Shown here: positions 44,205-52,919 of the stretch, one piece after another
How positions within the stretch are numbered: position 1 is the first letter of the stretch
How the letters are laid out: every line of letters begins with the position of its first letter
Assembly (NCBI RefSeq): GCF_001895005.1
Contig: NZ_BCXH01000001.1
Coordinates: 558,001 to 622,000, forward strand
Reading direction: 5' to 3'
Length of the DNA: 64,000 bases
From: Rhodococcus yunnanensis NBRC 103083
GTDB lineage: Bacteria > Actinomycetota > Actinomycetes > Mycobacteriales > Mycobacteriaceae
Notes under the pieces: model-generated
Databases searched by the model: none
What the model saw: the letters and a program-made list of their open reading frames with translations, nothing else
What the model was told of the DNA's origin: nothing
Made by a program: the position numbers and the translations under genes

Positions 44205-45212
44205 GTGAGCGAGAACCCACCCAACGGACCGCAGTACGGCGGTCGTGATCCTGAAAAACCGGATCAGGGCACACCCCAGGGGCCGGGTGGCGGTTACTCG
44301 CCACCCGGGGGCTATCCGCCACCGCAGGGTGGAAATCCACCTCCCGGCAACTACCCACATCCCGGGAACTACCCGCCACCGCAAAGCTTTCCCCCACCGC
44401 AGGGCGGAAATCCGCCCTCTGGCGGAAGCTACCCACCACCCGGCAACTACCCACCACCCGGCAACTACCCACCGCCGCCAGGGAATTACCCACCGCCGCC
44501 AGGGAATTACGGCGACCTTGGCGGGTCGACCCAACCTCGCTTGGATGTAGGCGCTGCCCTCAATTACGGGTGGAACCGATTCAAGTCCAACGTAGGCGTA
44601 TGGATCGGCTTCACGGTGGCCGCCGTTGCCATCGTTGCGGTGCTGTACTTCATCTTTCTTGCCGCTGTGTTCAGCAGCGGACCCACGATCGATGACGACG
44701 GCTCTGTCGAATCGGGGTCGCTCTCCTTTTTCTCTTTCGGCTTCCTATTCTTCCTGATCGTCATCGCTCTCGTCGGTTACCTACTCAACGCCGCATTCAT
44801 CCGTGGCGCCCTGCACGAAGTCGACGGAATCAAGCCGGGCTTCGGATCGTTCTTCCAGTTCCAGAACGTCGGCAACGTGATCGGCGCATCGCTACTTGTC
44901 GGACTGGCGACCGGAATCGGCTTCGTCCTCTGCTACCTCCCGGGCATCGTCATCGCAATCTTGACGGCGTTCGTTCTGCAGTTCGTAGTCGACCGCAACA
45001 GTTCTCCGATCGATGCGATCAAAGCGAGTTTCAAGATAGTGACGGACAATCTCGGTCAAGTTCTCCTGCTACTACTTGCGTTGTTCGCTGTCAATTTTGT
45101 GGGGTCCATTCCTTTCGGTTTGGGATTGTTGGTCACCATCCCGGTCACCGTCATCGCGGCGACCTACGCCTACCGCGTGCTCACCGCCGGTCACGTCGCT
45201 CCAACTACGTAA
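44205..45212 (+). CDS. Integral membrane protein with Pro/Tyr/Asn/Gly repeat tail (copy 1)
   Basis: 335 residues, GTG start with GAGGGG at 7 nt. Residues 1-108 are a low-complexity tail of PPGNYPPP, PPQGGNPP and GGYPPP units, including PPPP runs. The rest has four to five hydrophobic segments (VWIGFTVAAVAIVAVLYFIFL, FGFLFFLIVIALVGYLL, IGASLLVGLATGIGFVLCYL, VLLLLLALFAVNFVGSI), ending in TIPVTVIAATYAYRVL. The membrane part resembles YciC/DUF975-like integral membrane proteins. Such tails usually face the cytoplasm and may bind partners or form condensates. It is a tandem paralogue of the next gene, with the same first residues (SENPPNGPQYG). Confidence 0.8.
   Translation: MSENPPNGPQYGGRDPEKPDQGTPQGPGGGYSPPGGYPPPQGGNPPPGNYPHPGNYPPPQSFPPPQGGNPPSGGSYPPPGNYPPPGNYPPPPGNYPPPPGNYGDLGGSTQPRLDVGAALNYGWNRFKSNVGVWIGFTVAAVAIVAVLYFIFLAAVFSSGPTIDDDGSVESGSLSFFSFGFLFFLIVIALVGYLLNAAFIRGALHEVDGIKPGFGSFFQFQNVGNVIGASLLVGLATGIGFVLCYLPGIVIAILTAFVLQFVVDRNSSPIDAIKASFKIVTDNLGQVLLLLLALFAVNFVGSIPFGLGLLVTIPVTVIAATYAYRVLTAGHVAPTT
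44469..44510 (+). repeat. Exact 21-bp tandem duplication in the repeat tail of copy 1
   Basis: A 21-bp unit (44469-44489) is repeated exactly at 44490-44510. Each encodes PPPPGNY in frame. It is part of a longer array of degenerate GNYPPP units from about 44300. Exact copies suggest recent slippage or recombination, so tail length may vary between strains. Confidence 0.8.
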
Positions 45213-45243
45213 TCTCCGTTTCATCGCGGAAATCGTCGTTGCG

Positions 45244-45324
45244 GTGACGATCAACTCGAGCCCGACCAAGCAGGGCAAGCACGACGAGCTGGCCGGCGGA
45301 ACGCAGGTCGTCAAGATCCGCTAG
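45244..45324 (+). pseudogene. Short coding-like remnant between the two paralogues
   Basis: A 26-codon frame (GTG at 45244 to TAG) encodes TINSSPTKQGKHDELAGGTQVVKIR after the start. Nearly every codon ends in G or C, as in real genes of this segment, and the codon-like pattern extends slightly upstream (IAEIVVAV). It ends 23 bases before a strong terminator. It looks like the preserved 3' end of a gene lost between the two copies, or a very small gene; no ribosome binding site is evident. I do not recognise the peptide. Confidence 0.35.
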
Positions 45325-45347
45325 ACCGACAGAGAACTGTTTACTCA

Positions 45348-45378
45348 GAGCCCGCCATTGCCCGACAATGGCGGGCTC
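45348..45378 (+). terminator. Perfect 13-bp hairpin terminator
   Basis: GAGCCCGCCATTG (45348-45360) pairs without mismatch with CAATGGCGGGCTC (45366-45378) around a CCCGA loop. It is followed by TCGTCGCTTCTCG, with no long T-run. It lies 24 bases after the stop of the small remnant and 135 after copy 1, so it ends transcription from 44205 before copy 2 begins. Confidence 0.85.
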
Positions 45379-45410
45379 TCGTCGCTTCTCGTGGCCCCCG
45401 ATTCCGACAA

Positions 45411-45434
45411 TTGACCTCTCACACCGACCGGTGT
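45411..45434 (+). promoter_or_regulatory. TTGACC box followed by a 14-bp dyad upstream of copy 2
   Basis: TTGACC at 45411-45416 is followed after four bases by ACACCGACCGGTGT (45421-45434), two perfect 6-bp arms around AC. The arrangement copies the layout before copy 1 (TTGACA, four bases, 14-bp palindrome) although the palindrome sequence differs. The GTG start is 44 bases downstream. No convincing -10 box is seen. Confidence 0.4.
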
Positions 45435-45478
45435 CGGCGCACACTTGTCTGCGAGCCCCCTGACGAGGAGTGATCACC

Positions 45479-46369
45479 GTGAGCGAGAACCCACCGAACG
45501 GACCGCAGTACGGCAGCAATCCCGATCCGGAAAGGCCGGATCCGGGCAGAGTCGAGCCGCCCGACCGAGGGTCGACACCACCCCCGCCGAACTACCCGCC
45601 AGCCGGCGGCCCGCCGCCCGGGAACTACCCACCCCCTCCCGGCAACTACCCGCCAGCCGGCGGCTACCCACCTCCCGGCAACTACCCACCCCCTCCCGGG
45701 AACTACGGGCCTTCCGGTTACGGAGGTGGTGCGCCGACCACGGTGAGCGTCGGAGACGCGATCTCGTTCGGCTGGAACAAGTTCAAGAACAACGCCGGTG
45801 TGTGGATCGGCATAGTGCTGATCGCGGCGGTCATCCAGATAGTCGTCAATCTGATCTTCGGCGGATTCAACACATCGGATGATTTCTCGGATGCATTCGG
45901 CGTGTGGAGAGTCGTCGGCGCCCTCGTCGGCGCAGTCGTCGGCTACCTGATCAATGCCGCTCTGGTCCGAGGCGCACTCCACGAGGTGGACGGCACCAAA
46001 CCCGCCATCGGATCGTTCTTCCAGTTCGCGAACGTCGTCGCCATCGTCCTCGCCAGCATCATCGTCGGCATCGTCGTGACGATAGGCCTGATCCTTCTGA
46101 TCATCCCCGGCGTCATTCTGGCGTTTCTGACCTGGTGGACTCTGCAATTCGTCGTCGACCGCAACGAAGATGCGATCACCGCCATCAAATCCAGCTTCCG
46201 CGCGATATCGACCAATGCCGGCCAGCTGTTCCTGCTGGCTCTGGCATTGGTCGGCATCAACATTCTCGGCGCAATCCCGTGTGGCCTCGGATTACTGGTG
46301 ACCATCCCGATCACGATGATCGCGTCGACGTACGCCTACCGAATCGTGACGGGCGGCAGGCCTGTGTGA
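45479..46369 (+). CDS. Integral membrane protein with Pro/Tyr/Gly repeat tail (copy 2)
   Basis: 296 residues from the GTG 8 nt after GAGGAG; a GTG at 45470 overlaps that ribosome binding site and is unlikely. Residues 1-85 hold PPPPNYPPAGGPPPGNYPPPPGNYPPAGGY-type units. The membrane part (VWIGIVLIAAVIQIVVNLIFG, VGALVGAVVGYLINAALV, IVLASIIVGIVVTIGLILLII) is clearly homologous to copy 1, with shared ALVRGALHEVDG, IKSSFRAIS and TIPITMIASTYAYRIV blocks. It converges on aspS with a 21-base gap. Function unknown. Confidence 0.8.
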   Translation: MSENPPNGPQYGSNPDPERPDPGRVEPPDRGSTPPPPNYPPAGGPPPGNYPPPPGNYPPAGGYPPPGNYPPPPGNYGPSGYGGGAPTTVSVGDAISFGWNKFKNNAGVWIGIVLIAAVIQIVVNLIFGGFNTSDDFSDAFGVWRVVGALVGAVVGYLINAALVRGALHEVDGTKPAIGSFFQFANVVAIVLASIIVGIVVTIGLILLIIPGVILAFLTWWTLQFVVDRNEDAITAIKSSFRAISTNAGQLFLLALALVGINILGAIPCGLGLLVTIPITMIASTYAYRIVTGGRPV

Positions 46370-46390
46370 CGCACTACCTGCCCGTGCGGG

Positions 46391-48208
46391 TCACACCGGA
46401 GTTGCAGCCGAGTCGGCGTCGCCCCCATCGCTGCTGGTCTCTGCCTTCTTCTCCGGCTTGAAGTCGATTCCGGATTCCTTGCGCTGCTGCGGGGTGATGG
46501 CTGCAGGCGCATCGGTCAGCGGGTCGACGCCGCCGCCCGACTTCGGGAACGCGATGACCTCGCGGATCGAGTCGACACCTGCGAGCAGCGCCGTGATGCG
46601 ATCCCATCCGAACGCGATTCCGCCGTGCGGAGGTGCGCCGTAGCTGAAGGCGTCGAGAAGGAAACCGAACTTCTCCTGAGCCTCTTCCTTTCCGATGCCC
46701 ATGATGGCGAAGACGCGTTCCTGAATGTCCTTGCGGTGGATACGAATACTGCCGCCGCCGATCTCGTTGCCGTTGCACACGATGTCGTAGGCGTAGGCGA
46801 GAGCCGATCCGGGTTCGGTGTCGAAGGTCTCCATCGACTCGGGTTTGGGCGAGGTGAAAGCGTGGTGAACCGCTGTCCATGCGCCGGAACCGACGGCGAC
46901 GTCACCACTGGCGGTCGCGTCGGATGCGGGCTCGAACAGAGGCGCGTCGACGACCCACACGAACGCCCATGCCTTGGGATCGATCAGGTCGAGCTTGCGT
47001 GCGATCTCACCGCGCACTGCACCGAGTAGACCGCGGGACGCCTTGATCGGGCCGGCCGAGAAGAAGATGGCGTCACCGGGCTTGGCACCGACATGAGCGG
47101 CGAGACCGTCTCGTTCGGTATCGGTCAGGTTCTTGGCAACCGGTCCACCGAGGGTGCCGTCCTCGCCGACGAGGACGTACGCGAGACCCTTGTGGCCACG
47201 CTGCTTGGCGAATTCCTGCCACTTGTCGAGCTGCTTGCGTGGCTGCGACGCGCCACCCGGCATCACCACAGCACCGACGTACGGTGCTTGGAATACGCGG
47301 AACGTGGTGTCGGAGAAGAAATCCGTGCACTCGACGAGCTCGATGTCGAAGCGCAGATCCGGTTTGTCGGATCCGTAGCGGCGCATCGATTCCGCGTAGG
47401 TGATGCGCGGAATCGACGTCGTGAATTCATATCCGACGAGCTTCCACAGCGCTTCGAGGATCTCCTCCGCGAGAAGAATCACGTCGTCCTGTGTGACGAA
47501 GCTCATCTCGATGTCCAGCTGCGTGAACTCCGGCTGACGATCGGCGCGGAAGTCCTCGTCGCGGTAGCACCGCGCAATCTGGTAGTAGCGCTCGATGCCG
47601 CCGACCATCAACAGCTGCTTGAACAACTGGGGGCTCTGCGGCAGGGCGTAGAAGCTGCCCGGCTGCAGGCGGGCGGGCACCAGGAAGTCACGAGCGCCCT
47701 CGGGGGTGGATCGCGTCAGTGTCGGCGTCTCCACCTCGACGAACTCGTGGTGCGCGAGCACTCCGCGAGCTGCAGCGTTGACGTGCGACCGCAGACGGAT
47801 GGCGTGGCCGGGTCCTTCGCGGCGCAGATCCAGGTAGCGATACTTCAGCCGGGCTTCCTCACCCGGCTGGTCGTCGAGCTGGAACGGCAGCGGCGCGCTC
47901 TCGGAGAGAACCTCGATGTCGGATGCGTCGACCTCGATCGCACCGGTCGGAATCTCGTAGTTCTGGTTACCCTCGGGCCGCTGCTCGACCTTCCCTGTCA
48001 CCTTGACGACGTACTCGGCGCGGAGACGGTGAGCTTGCTCGGCGACATCGCCCTCACGGAAGACGACCTGGGCGACGCCGGATGCATCGCGGAGGTCGAT
48101 GAAGATCACACCGCCGTGATCGCGTCGACGCGCCACCCAACCCGTCAGTGTGACTGTTCTATCGACGTGCTCGGCTCGGAGTGAGCCGGCGAGGTGGGTG
48201 CGCAGCAC
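46391..48208 (-). CDS. aspS: Aspartyl-tRNA synthetase
   Basis: 605 residues from the GTG with AAAGGA at 5 nt; upstream in-frame sequence is not protein-like. It has an N-terminal anticodon-binding OB fold ([25 protein letters not shown]), class II motif 2 ([20 protein letters not shown]), a bacterial GAD insertion and C-terminal motif 3 ([10 protein letters not shown]). It charges tRNA-Asp. Related actinobacteria lack asparaginyl-tRNA synthetase and use a non-discriminating AspRS with GatCAB; that is likely here but is inference. Confidence 0.97.
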   Translation of the reverse strand: MLRTHLAGSLRAEHVDRTVTLTGWVARRRDHGGVIFIDLRDASGVAQVVFREGDVAEQAHRLRAEYVVKVTGKVEQRPEGNQNYEIPTGAIEVDASDIEVLSESAPLPFQLDDQPGEEARLKYRYLDLRREGPGHAIRLRSHVNAAARGVLAHHEFVEVETPTLTRSTPEGARDFLVPARLQPGSFYALPQSPQLFKQLLMVGGIERYYQIARCYRDEDFRADRQPEFTQLDIEMSFVTQDDVILLAEEILEALWKLVGYEFTTSIPRITYAESMRRYGSDKPDLRFDIELVECTDFFSDTTFRVFQAPYVGAVVMPGGASQPRKQLDKWQEFAKQRGHKGLAYVLVGEDGTLGGPVAKNLTDTERDGLAAHVGAKPGDAIFFSAGPIKASRGLLGAVRGEIARKLDLIDPKAWAFVWVVDAPLFEPASDATASGDVAVGSGAWTAVHHAFTSPKPESMETFDTEPGSALAYAYDIVCNGNEIGGGSIRIHRKDIQERVFAIMGIGKEEAQEKFGFLLDAFSYGAPPHGGIAFGWDRITALLAGVDSIREVIAFPKSGGGVDPLTDAPAAITPQQRKESGIDFKPEKKAETSSDGGDADSAATPV

Positions 48209-48388
48209 GGTTTTCCTTTCGAAAAAATGGGGTCGAGATTCTTCGTCGAGTATCGATCCTACGGAGACACATGGCCCGACCGGAAACGCGATACCTCCAC
48301 AGCATGGGAAGCTGCTACTCGACGGCCCGCGGCGACGGGCCGTCGACACCTCGACGAGTGCGACGTTCTTGCCGGAAGGACACCAGAG

Positions 48389-49318
48389 ATGACGTTCAGA
48401 GAAGGCGCAAGGATGCAGCCCGGCCGCGTATCGGTCGGCGGGGGCGGTGGCGGAGGCAAGGGCGGCAAGATCGCGCTCGGCGGAGGCGCGGGTGGCCTTG
48501 TCATCCTGGTCCTCGCTCTGTTGTTCGGCGGGGACCCTGGCTCGATCCTCGGCCAGTTGAGCGGGAGCACGGACAACTCCGGTCAGTACTCCGGTTCGGG
48601 CACGTTGGAGAACTGCGAGACAGGCGCCGACGCGAATGCGAATGTCGACTGCCGGGTCAACTTCACCGTCGGCAGCCTCGACACGGTCTGGGAATCACAG
48701 CTGCAGCCGCAGACCGGAGTCGCGTACGTCCAACCGGAGGTGCGACTGTTCTCGGGTTCGATCAGCACCGGTTGCGGCAACGCCACCAGTGCCGTCGGCC
48801 CGTTCTACTGCCCTGCCGATTCGACCGCGTACTTCGACACCAGCTTCTTCCAGGTACTGGTCGATCGTTTCGGTTCGAGCGGCGGACCTCTCGCGCAGGA
48901 GTACGTCGTCGCGCACGAAATCGGCCACCACATCCAGAATCAACTCGGCGACATCGGCCGCGCACAGCAGGATCCGCAGGGTGCCGAGTCCGGCGCTGTC
49001 CGCGTCGAACTCCAGGCCGATTGTTACGCAGGCGTCTGGGCACACCATGCCGCGGTGATCGAGGATCCGAACACCGGCGAGCCGTTCCTGGAACCGCTGA
49101 CGAACACCGACATCTCCGACGCGCTGTCCGCGGCGTCGTCCGTCGGCGACGACCGAATCCAGCAGGCGTCGAGCGGCCGGGTCAATCCAGAGGGCTGGAC
49201 GCACGGATCGTCCGAACAACGACAAGCGTGGTTCGCCTCGGGCTACCGAACCGGGCAGGTAGCAGCATGCGACACCTTCTCGGCTCGAGATCTGAACAAC
49301 CCACCCGCTCTTCGTTAG
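48389..49318 (+). CDS. Neutral zinc metallopeptidase, YpfJ family
   Basis: 309 residues from the ATG with AAGGA at 8 nt. A Gly-rich N-terminus ([20 protein letters not shown]) leads into one membrane helix ([13 protein letters not shown], about 36-48), so the protein is anchored with an extracytoplasmic domain. The zinc site [13 protein letters not shown] (HEIGH at 176-180) is preceded by EYVV and followed by the Glu-containing [15 protein letters not shown], as in YpfJ-type peptidases. Several cysteines (CETG, DCRV, STGCG, YCPAD) may form disulfides. It is divergent from aspS and its substrate is unknown. Confidence 0.88.
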   Translation: MTFREGARMQPGRVSVGGGGGGGKGGKIALGGGAGGLVILVLALLFGGDPGSILGQLSGSTDNSGQYSGSGTLENCETGADANANVDCRVNFTVGSLDTVWESQLQPQTGVAYVQPEVRLFSGSISTGCGNATSAVGPFYCPADSTAYFDTSFFQVLVDRFGSSGGPLAQEYVVAHEIGHHIQNQLGDIGRAQQDPQGAESGAVRVELQADCYAGVWAHHAAVIEDPNTGEPFLEPLTNTDISDALSAASSVGDDRIQQASSGRVNPEGWTHGSSEQRQAWFASGYRTGQVAACDTFSARDLNNPPALR

Positions 49319-49330
49319 AGCGTTCGAGCG

Positions 49331-50359
49331 TCAGAACAGGGTGGGCGCAGGCTCCCGTTGCTCGGCTGGACCGGGTGCCGCCGGTACGTTCGCTGGCATC
49401 GAGCGCGACTCACCGGTGCCGAACCCGTAGCGGTCCAGAAGCGGATCGATGCGCCCACGAAGCCATGCTGTGTATTCGGGCGTGACGTAGGCGCCGTGCC
49501 CGTAGAGCTGCCGGTAGCGACGCACGAGCGCCGGATGCTCCTCGGCGAGCCACGACATGAACCAGTCCTTCGTCGAGGACCGCAGGTGCATCGGCATCGC
49601 CGTGACCGAGGTGGCACCCGCCTCGGCCAGTGCAGCGAAGAGCGCGTCGAGCTGGCGAGCACCGTCGGTGAGGAACGGGATGACCGGCGCAACCATGACG
49701 CCGCACGGGAAACCCGCGTCACGCACCGCCTTGATCAGATCGAGGCGCGCCCGCGGACTCGGCGTACCCGGCTCGATCTGCTTCTGCAGATCGGCGTCAT
49801 GGATGGCAAGGCTGACGTTGATGTGCACGTCCACCTGCTGGGCCGCGAGCGCCAAGAGTGGCAGATCGCGTCTGAGCAGAGTGCCCTTGGTCAGGATCGA
49901 GAACGGTGTCCCGGACTCGGCGAGTGCGCGAATGATGCCGGGCATCAAGCGATATCGACCCTCCGCACGCTGGTACGGATCGGTGTTGGTGCCGAGCGCG
50001 ACGGGCTCGTGTTTCCACGACTTACGAGCGAGCTCCTTACGGAGCACGGCCGCGATATTGGTCTTGACGATTATCTGGGTATCGAAATCCGAGCCTGCGT
50101 CCAGGTCGAGATATTCGTGTGTGGGGCGCGCGAAGCAATAGCGGCACGCATGCGAACACCCGCGAGCCGGATTGATGGTCCACGAGAACGGAAGCGGTCC
50201 GTCACCGGAGATCTTGTTGAGTGCGCTCTTGCACAGGACCTCGTGGAAGGTGATGCCCTCGAACTCCGGGGTTTGCACGCTGCGCACCAATCCCGACCGC
50301 TCCAGCCCGGGAAGCGCGCCCTCGTCGGCGGCGTCGAGCGTTTGACCGGACCATCGCAT
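49331..50359 (-). CDS. Radical SAM protein, Rv2578c-like, SOS-box promoter
   Basis: 342 residues from the ATG at 50359; a GTG two codons earlier is possible. The [4Fe-4S] motif CSHACRYCFARP (Cys68, Cys72, Cys75) is near the N-terminus after WTINPARG. The rest resembles the SplB-like subgroup (EPVALGTNTDPYQRAEGRYRL, FSILTKGTLLRRDLPLL, PVIPFLTDGARQLD). SplB repairs spore photoproduct, so a DNA-related role is possible but not shown. The promoter has a LexA-type box and seems leaderless. It converges on the YpfJ peptidase gene. Confidence 0.87.
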   Translation of the reverse strand: MRWSGQTLDAADEGALPGLERSGLVRSVQTPEFEGITFHEVLCKSALNKISGDGPLPFSWTINPARGCSHACRYCFARPTHEYLDLDAGSDFDTQIIVKTNIAAVLRKELARKSWKHEPVALGTNTDPYQRAEGRYRLMPGIIRALAESGTPFSILTKGTLLRRDLPLLALAAQQVDVHINVSLAIHDADLQKQIEPGTPSPRARLDLIKAVRDAGFPCGVMVAPVIPFLTDGARQLDALFAALAEAGATSVTAMPMHLRSSTKDWFMSWLAEEHPALVRRYRQLYGHGAYVTPEYTAWLRGRIDPLLDRYGFGTGESRSMPANVPAAPGPAEQREPAPTLF

Positions 50360-50365
50360 GGCCAC

Positions 50366-50395
50366 AAGTCGAACATTTGTTCTAGGACATGTCAA
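50366..50395 (-). promoter_or_regulatory. LexA/SOS box inside a leaderless promoter of the radical SAM gene
   Basis: On the plus strand TCGAACATTTGTTCTA at 50369-50384 matches the actinobacterial SOS box TCGAAC-N4-GTTCGA at 11 of 12 positions. On the minus strand TTGACA (50395-50390) is followed by a 17-base spacer and TCGACT (50372-50367), with the ATG beginning 8 bases later at 50359. The box covers the spacer and -10, a classical place for repression. The expected transcription start coincides with the start codon, so a leaderless mRNA is predicted. Confidence 0.8.
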
Positions 50396-50509
50396 GACGC
50401 CACGAGGACAGCGTGATTCGGGGGTGTCACCGGCGCAGGTGATGGGTCGATCTGTACGGGAGGATAGCGTGTACCCACTGCCCGGATCCCACAAGGAGCG
50501 TTCCCCCAC

Positions 50510-50977
50510 GTGACTGCACCGAACATCCCCACCCTCGAACCGATTCTCCGGCTGGGACTGACGCTCGGCGTTCCGGTCGACGTGGGCACGGTACCGTCCG
50601 GCGAGCGAGTGGTGACGCCGATTCTCGGCGGCGCTGCGCCGGGGCCCGACATCGAAGGAACACTGGCGGCATCGTCCTCCGTCGTCGGTGTGACCCGCGG
50701 CGACGGGTGCACCGAGTTCACCGCCGAGCTGACCCTGGAATTGACTGTCGGAGGATATCTTTCGATGACATACCGCGGGCTCCAGTTCGGCCCCGCAGAC
50801 GTCATCGAATCGCTGAACGGCTCGGAGGACGTGGACCCGGCAACGTACTACTTCCGAGGCACTCTCGACATCGCCACTTCAGTGCCGCAGTTCACCTATC
50901 TCAATCGAGCACTCGTAGTCACATCAGGCTCACGATCGGCGGAATCGGTTGTGCTCGACGCATTCCTGGTGACCTAG
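50510..50977 (+). CDS. DUF3237 domain protein
   Basis: 155 residues, GTG start with AAGGAG 11 nt upstream. The pattern VDVGTVPSGERVVTPILGG, then GPDIEGTL, and later YFRGTLDIATSVPQFTYLNRALVV fits DUF3237, a small beta-barrel family of unknown function. It has no signal peptide or membrane helix. It is divergent from the SOS-controlled radical SAM gene, with which it shares a 150-base promoter region. Confidence 0.75.
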   Translation: MTAPNIPTLEPILRLGLTLGVPVDVGTVPSGERVVTPILGGAAPGPDIEGTLAASSSVVGVTRGDGCTEFTAELTLELTVGGYLSMTYRGLQFGPADVIESLNGSEDVDPATYYFRGTLDIATSVPQFTYLNRALVVTSGSRSAESVVLDAFLVT

Positions 50978-51011
50978 CTTTCCGGTGACCTAGCTCTCTG
51001 GTGACCCAGCG
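50968..51011 (+). repeat. Triplicated GGTGACCTAGC at the 3' end of the DUF3237 gene
   Basis: GGTGACCTAGCT occurs at 50968-50979 and 50983-50994, with a third, slightly changed copy (GGTGACCCAGC) at 51001-51011. The first copy contains the stop codon of the DUF3237 gene. The copies lie 15 and 18 bases apart, consistent with recent tandem duplication; no function is evident. Confidence 0.7.
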
Positions 51012-51013
51012 CA

Positions 51014-51652
51014 TCAGGACGACAGGTTTGCCACCTCGCGGTCGGTGAGGGTGGCCAGTGGCGTTCGCCCTGCCTCCCGCACCAACTCGACTGCGCGATA
51101 CAGCGGGCGCTCGTCGAGCCCTGCATCGCGCGCTTCTGCTTTCAACTGATCGACGAGGACGGCGGCGACCGCCGCTGCGGGAACCAATTCACTGGTCCAC
51201 AGGGCGTCGGCCAACTTGCGCAGTGCGAGAATCGGCAGCTCACGACCCCCGCCCTTGGTGTAGAGGGCAAGCGCGATCGTGATCCGGGCATGCCCGTCGT
51301 ACACACGAAGCGAAATCTGATCGATGCGTGCGGTCCTGACCTGGATCTCCGCCGAGACCACCTTCGAGACATCGAGCGTGCGCGTCCGCACACCGCCGCG
51401 AGCGTGCATCATGCTGCCGGTCAACCAGGTTCGTCGCCGCAGCCCTACCCATGCCGATCCCGCCGTCGGCACGGCGACCACGATGCCGATCACCACCGCG
51501 ACGGCAACGGGTAGAAAGAAACTCGCGATCACCGCCAACAGGACGCCGACGACAACGGCGCCGACGGCTACCTTGCGAAGCCGCGGAGCGATGAGTTCGA
51601 CAGGTACGAGATCCAGATCGACGCGATCACCGCTGTGTCCGTCAGCCGGCAA
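51014..51652 (-). CDS. Two-helix membrane protein of unknown function, coupled to hisS
   Basis: 212 residues from a TTG with GGAGG at 6 nt; this start lies inside the hisS 3' end (11-base overlap). Two adjacent membrane helices near residues 25-65 ([20 protein letters not shown] and [21 protein letters not shown]) are followed by a soluble domain with [17 protein letters not shown] and LREL-type helices, ending [12 protein letters not shown]. The helical hairpin plus PH-like layout recalls bacterial membrane proteins of unknown role. I do not recognise it. Same strand as hisS, so probably cotranscribed. Confidence 0.72.
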   Translation of the reverse strand: MPADGHSGDRVDLDLVPVELIAPRLRKVAVGAVVVGVLLAVIASFFLPVAVAVVIGIVVAVPTAGSAWVGLRRRTWLTGSMMHARGGVRTRTLDVSKVVSAEIQVRTARIDQISLRVYDGHARITIALALYTKGGGRELPILALRKLADALWTSELVPAAAVAAVLVDQLKAEARDAGLDERPLYRAVELVREAGRTPLATLTDREVANLSS

Positions 51653-52919
51653 GTTCGGCCTCCAGGTGCGCGACCACCTCGGACAACGCAATCTCCTTCT
51701 GCTCACCCGTCGCCAATTCCTTGACCACGACGACGTTGCCTGCCAGTTCCTTGTCGCCGAGAACGAGCGCGTACTGCGCCCCGGACCTGTCGGCGGCCTT
51801 CATCGCACCTTTGACTCCGCGATTTCCGTACGCCAGATCGACGCTGATTCCTGCGACGCGTAGCTTGCCCGCGATGGCGACGATCTGCGCCTTCGCGTCG
51901 ACGCCGAGAGGAACACCGAACACCGCGCATCGCGACGCCGCACCGGCGGACTTACCCTCCGCGGCGAGCGCAAGCATCGTACGGTCCACGCCGAGCCCGA
52001 AACCGATTCCGGAGAGCTCCTGGCCACCCAGCTGCGCCATCAACCCGTCGTAGCGGCCGCCGCCACCGATTCCGGATTGTGCACCGAGCCCGTCGTGCAC
52101 GAATTCGAATGTCGTCTTGGTGTAATAGTCGAGCCCACGGACCATCCGAGGATTGACCACATACGGCACCTTCAGCGCATCGAGGTGACCGAGCACCTCG
52201 TCGAAGTGTGCCTTCGCGGTCTCGGACAGGTGATCGAGCATCAGCGGCGCGTCGGCCGTCATCTCACGCACCTCGGGCCGTTTGTCGTCGAGAACACGTA
52301 GCGGGTTGATCTCCGCCCGTATGCGGGTGTCAGCGTCGAGCGGGAGCGCGAGAAGGAACTCCTGCAGCAACTCTCGATACTGCGGACGACACGTATCGTC
52401 GCCGAGCGAGGTGACTTCGAGGCGGAAGTCGGTCAGTCCGAGGCTGCGGAACCCCGTGTCGGCGACCGCGATCACCTCGGCGTCCAGCGCTGGATCGTCG
52501 ACGCCGATGGCCTCGACGCCCACCTGCTGCAACTGGCGGTAGCGCCCGGCCTGGGGGCGTTCGTAGCGAAAGAACGGTCCCGCATACGCAAGCTTCACCG
52601 GCAAGGCGCCCCGGTCGAGCCCGTGCTCGATCACCGCGCGCATCACACCGGCCGTGCCCTCGGGACGGAGAGTGACGGATCGATCACCGCGGTCGGCGAA
52701 CGTGTACATCTCCTTACTGACGACGTCGGTCGACTCACCGACTCCGCGGGCGAACAACCCGGTGTCCTCGAAGATCGGAAGCTCGATGTGGCCGTACCCG
52801 GCATTGCGGGCTGCAGTCAGCAGACCCTCGCGAACGGCCACGAACTCGGCTGAATTCGGGGGGACGTAGTCGGGAATGCCCTTGGGCGCAGAGAATGTAG
52901 ACGGCTTGCTCACGGTCAC
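51642..52919 (-). CDS. hisS: Histidyl-tRNA synthetase
   Basis: 425 residues. Class II catalytic core with motif 2 [21 protein letters not shown], the histidine-specific [13 protein letters not shown] (HisA), and GGGRYDGL, with a C-terminal anticodon-binding domain ([21 protein letters not shown]). GTG start overlaps the upstream hydrolase gene stop by 4 bases (GTGA). It charges tRNA-His. Confidence 0.97.
   Translation of the reverse strand: MTVSKPSTFSAPKGIPDYVPPNSAEFVAVREGLLTAARNAGYGHIELPIFEDTGLFARGVGESTDVVSKEMYTFADRGDRSVTLRPEGTAGVMRAVIEHGLDRGALPVKLAYAGPFFRYERPQAGRYRQLQQVGVEAIGVDDPALDAEVIAVADTGFRSLGLTDFRLEVTSLGDDTCRPQYRELLQEFLLALPLDADTRIRAEINPLRVLDDKRPEVREMTADAPLMLDHLSETAKAHFDEVLGHLDALKVPYVVNPRMVRGLDYYTKTTFEFVHDGLGAQSGIGGGGRYDGLMAQLGGQELSGIGFGLGVDRTMLALAAEGKSAGAASRCAVFGVPLGVDAKAQIVAIAGKLRVAGISVDLAYGNRGVKGAMKAADRSGAQYALVLGDKELAGNVVVVKELATGEQKEIALSEVVAHLEAELAG

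Noticed and set aside
44290..44515. Repetitive block that could be taken for a CRISPR-like array
   Set aside because: The repeats are in frame, have no unique spacers, and encode the PPGNYPPP tail; no cas genes are present.
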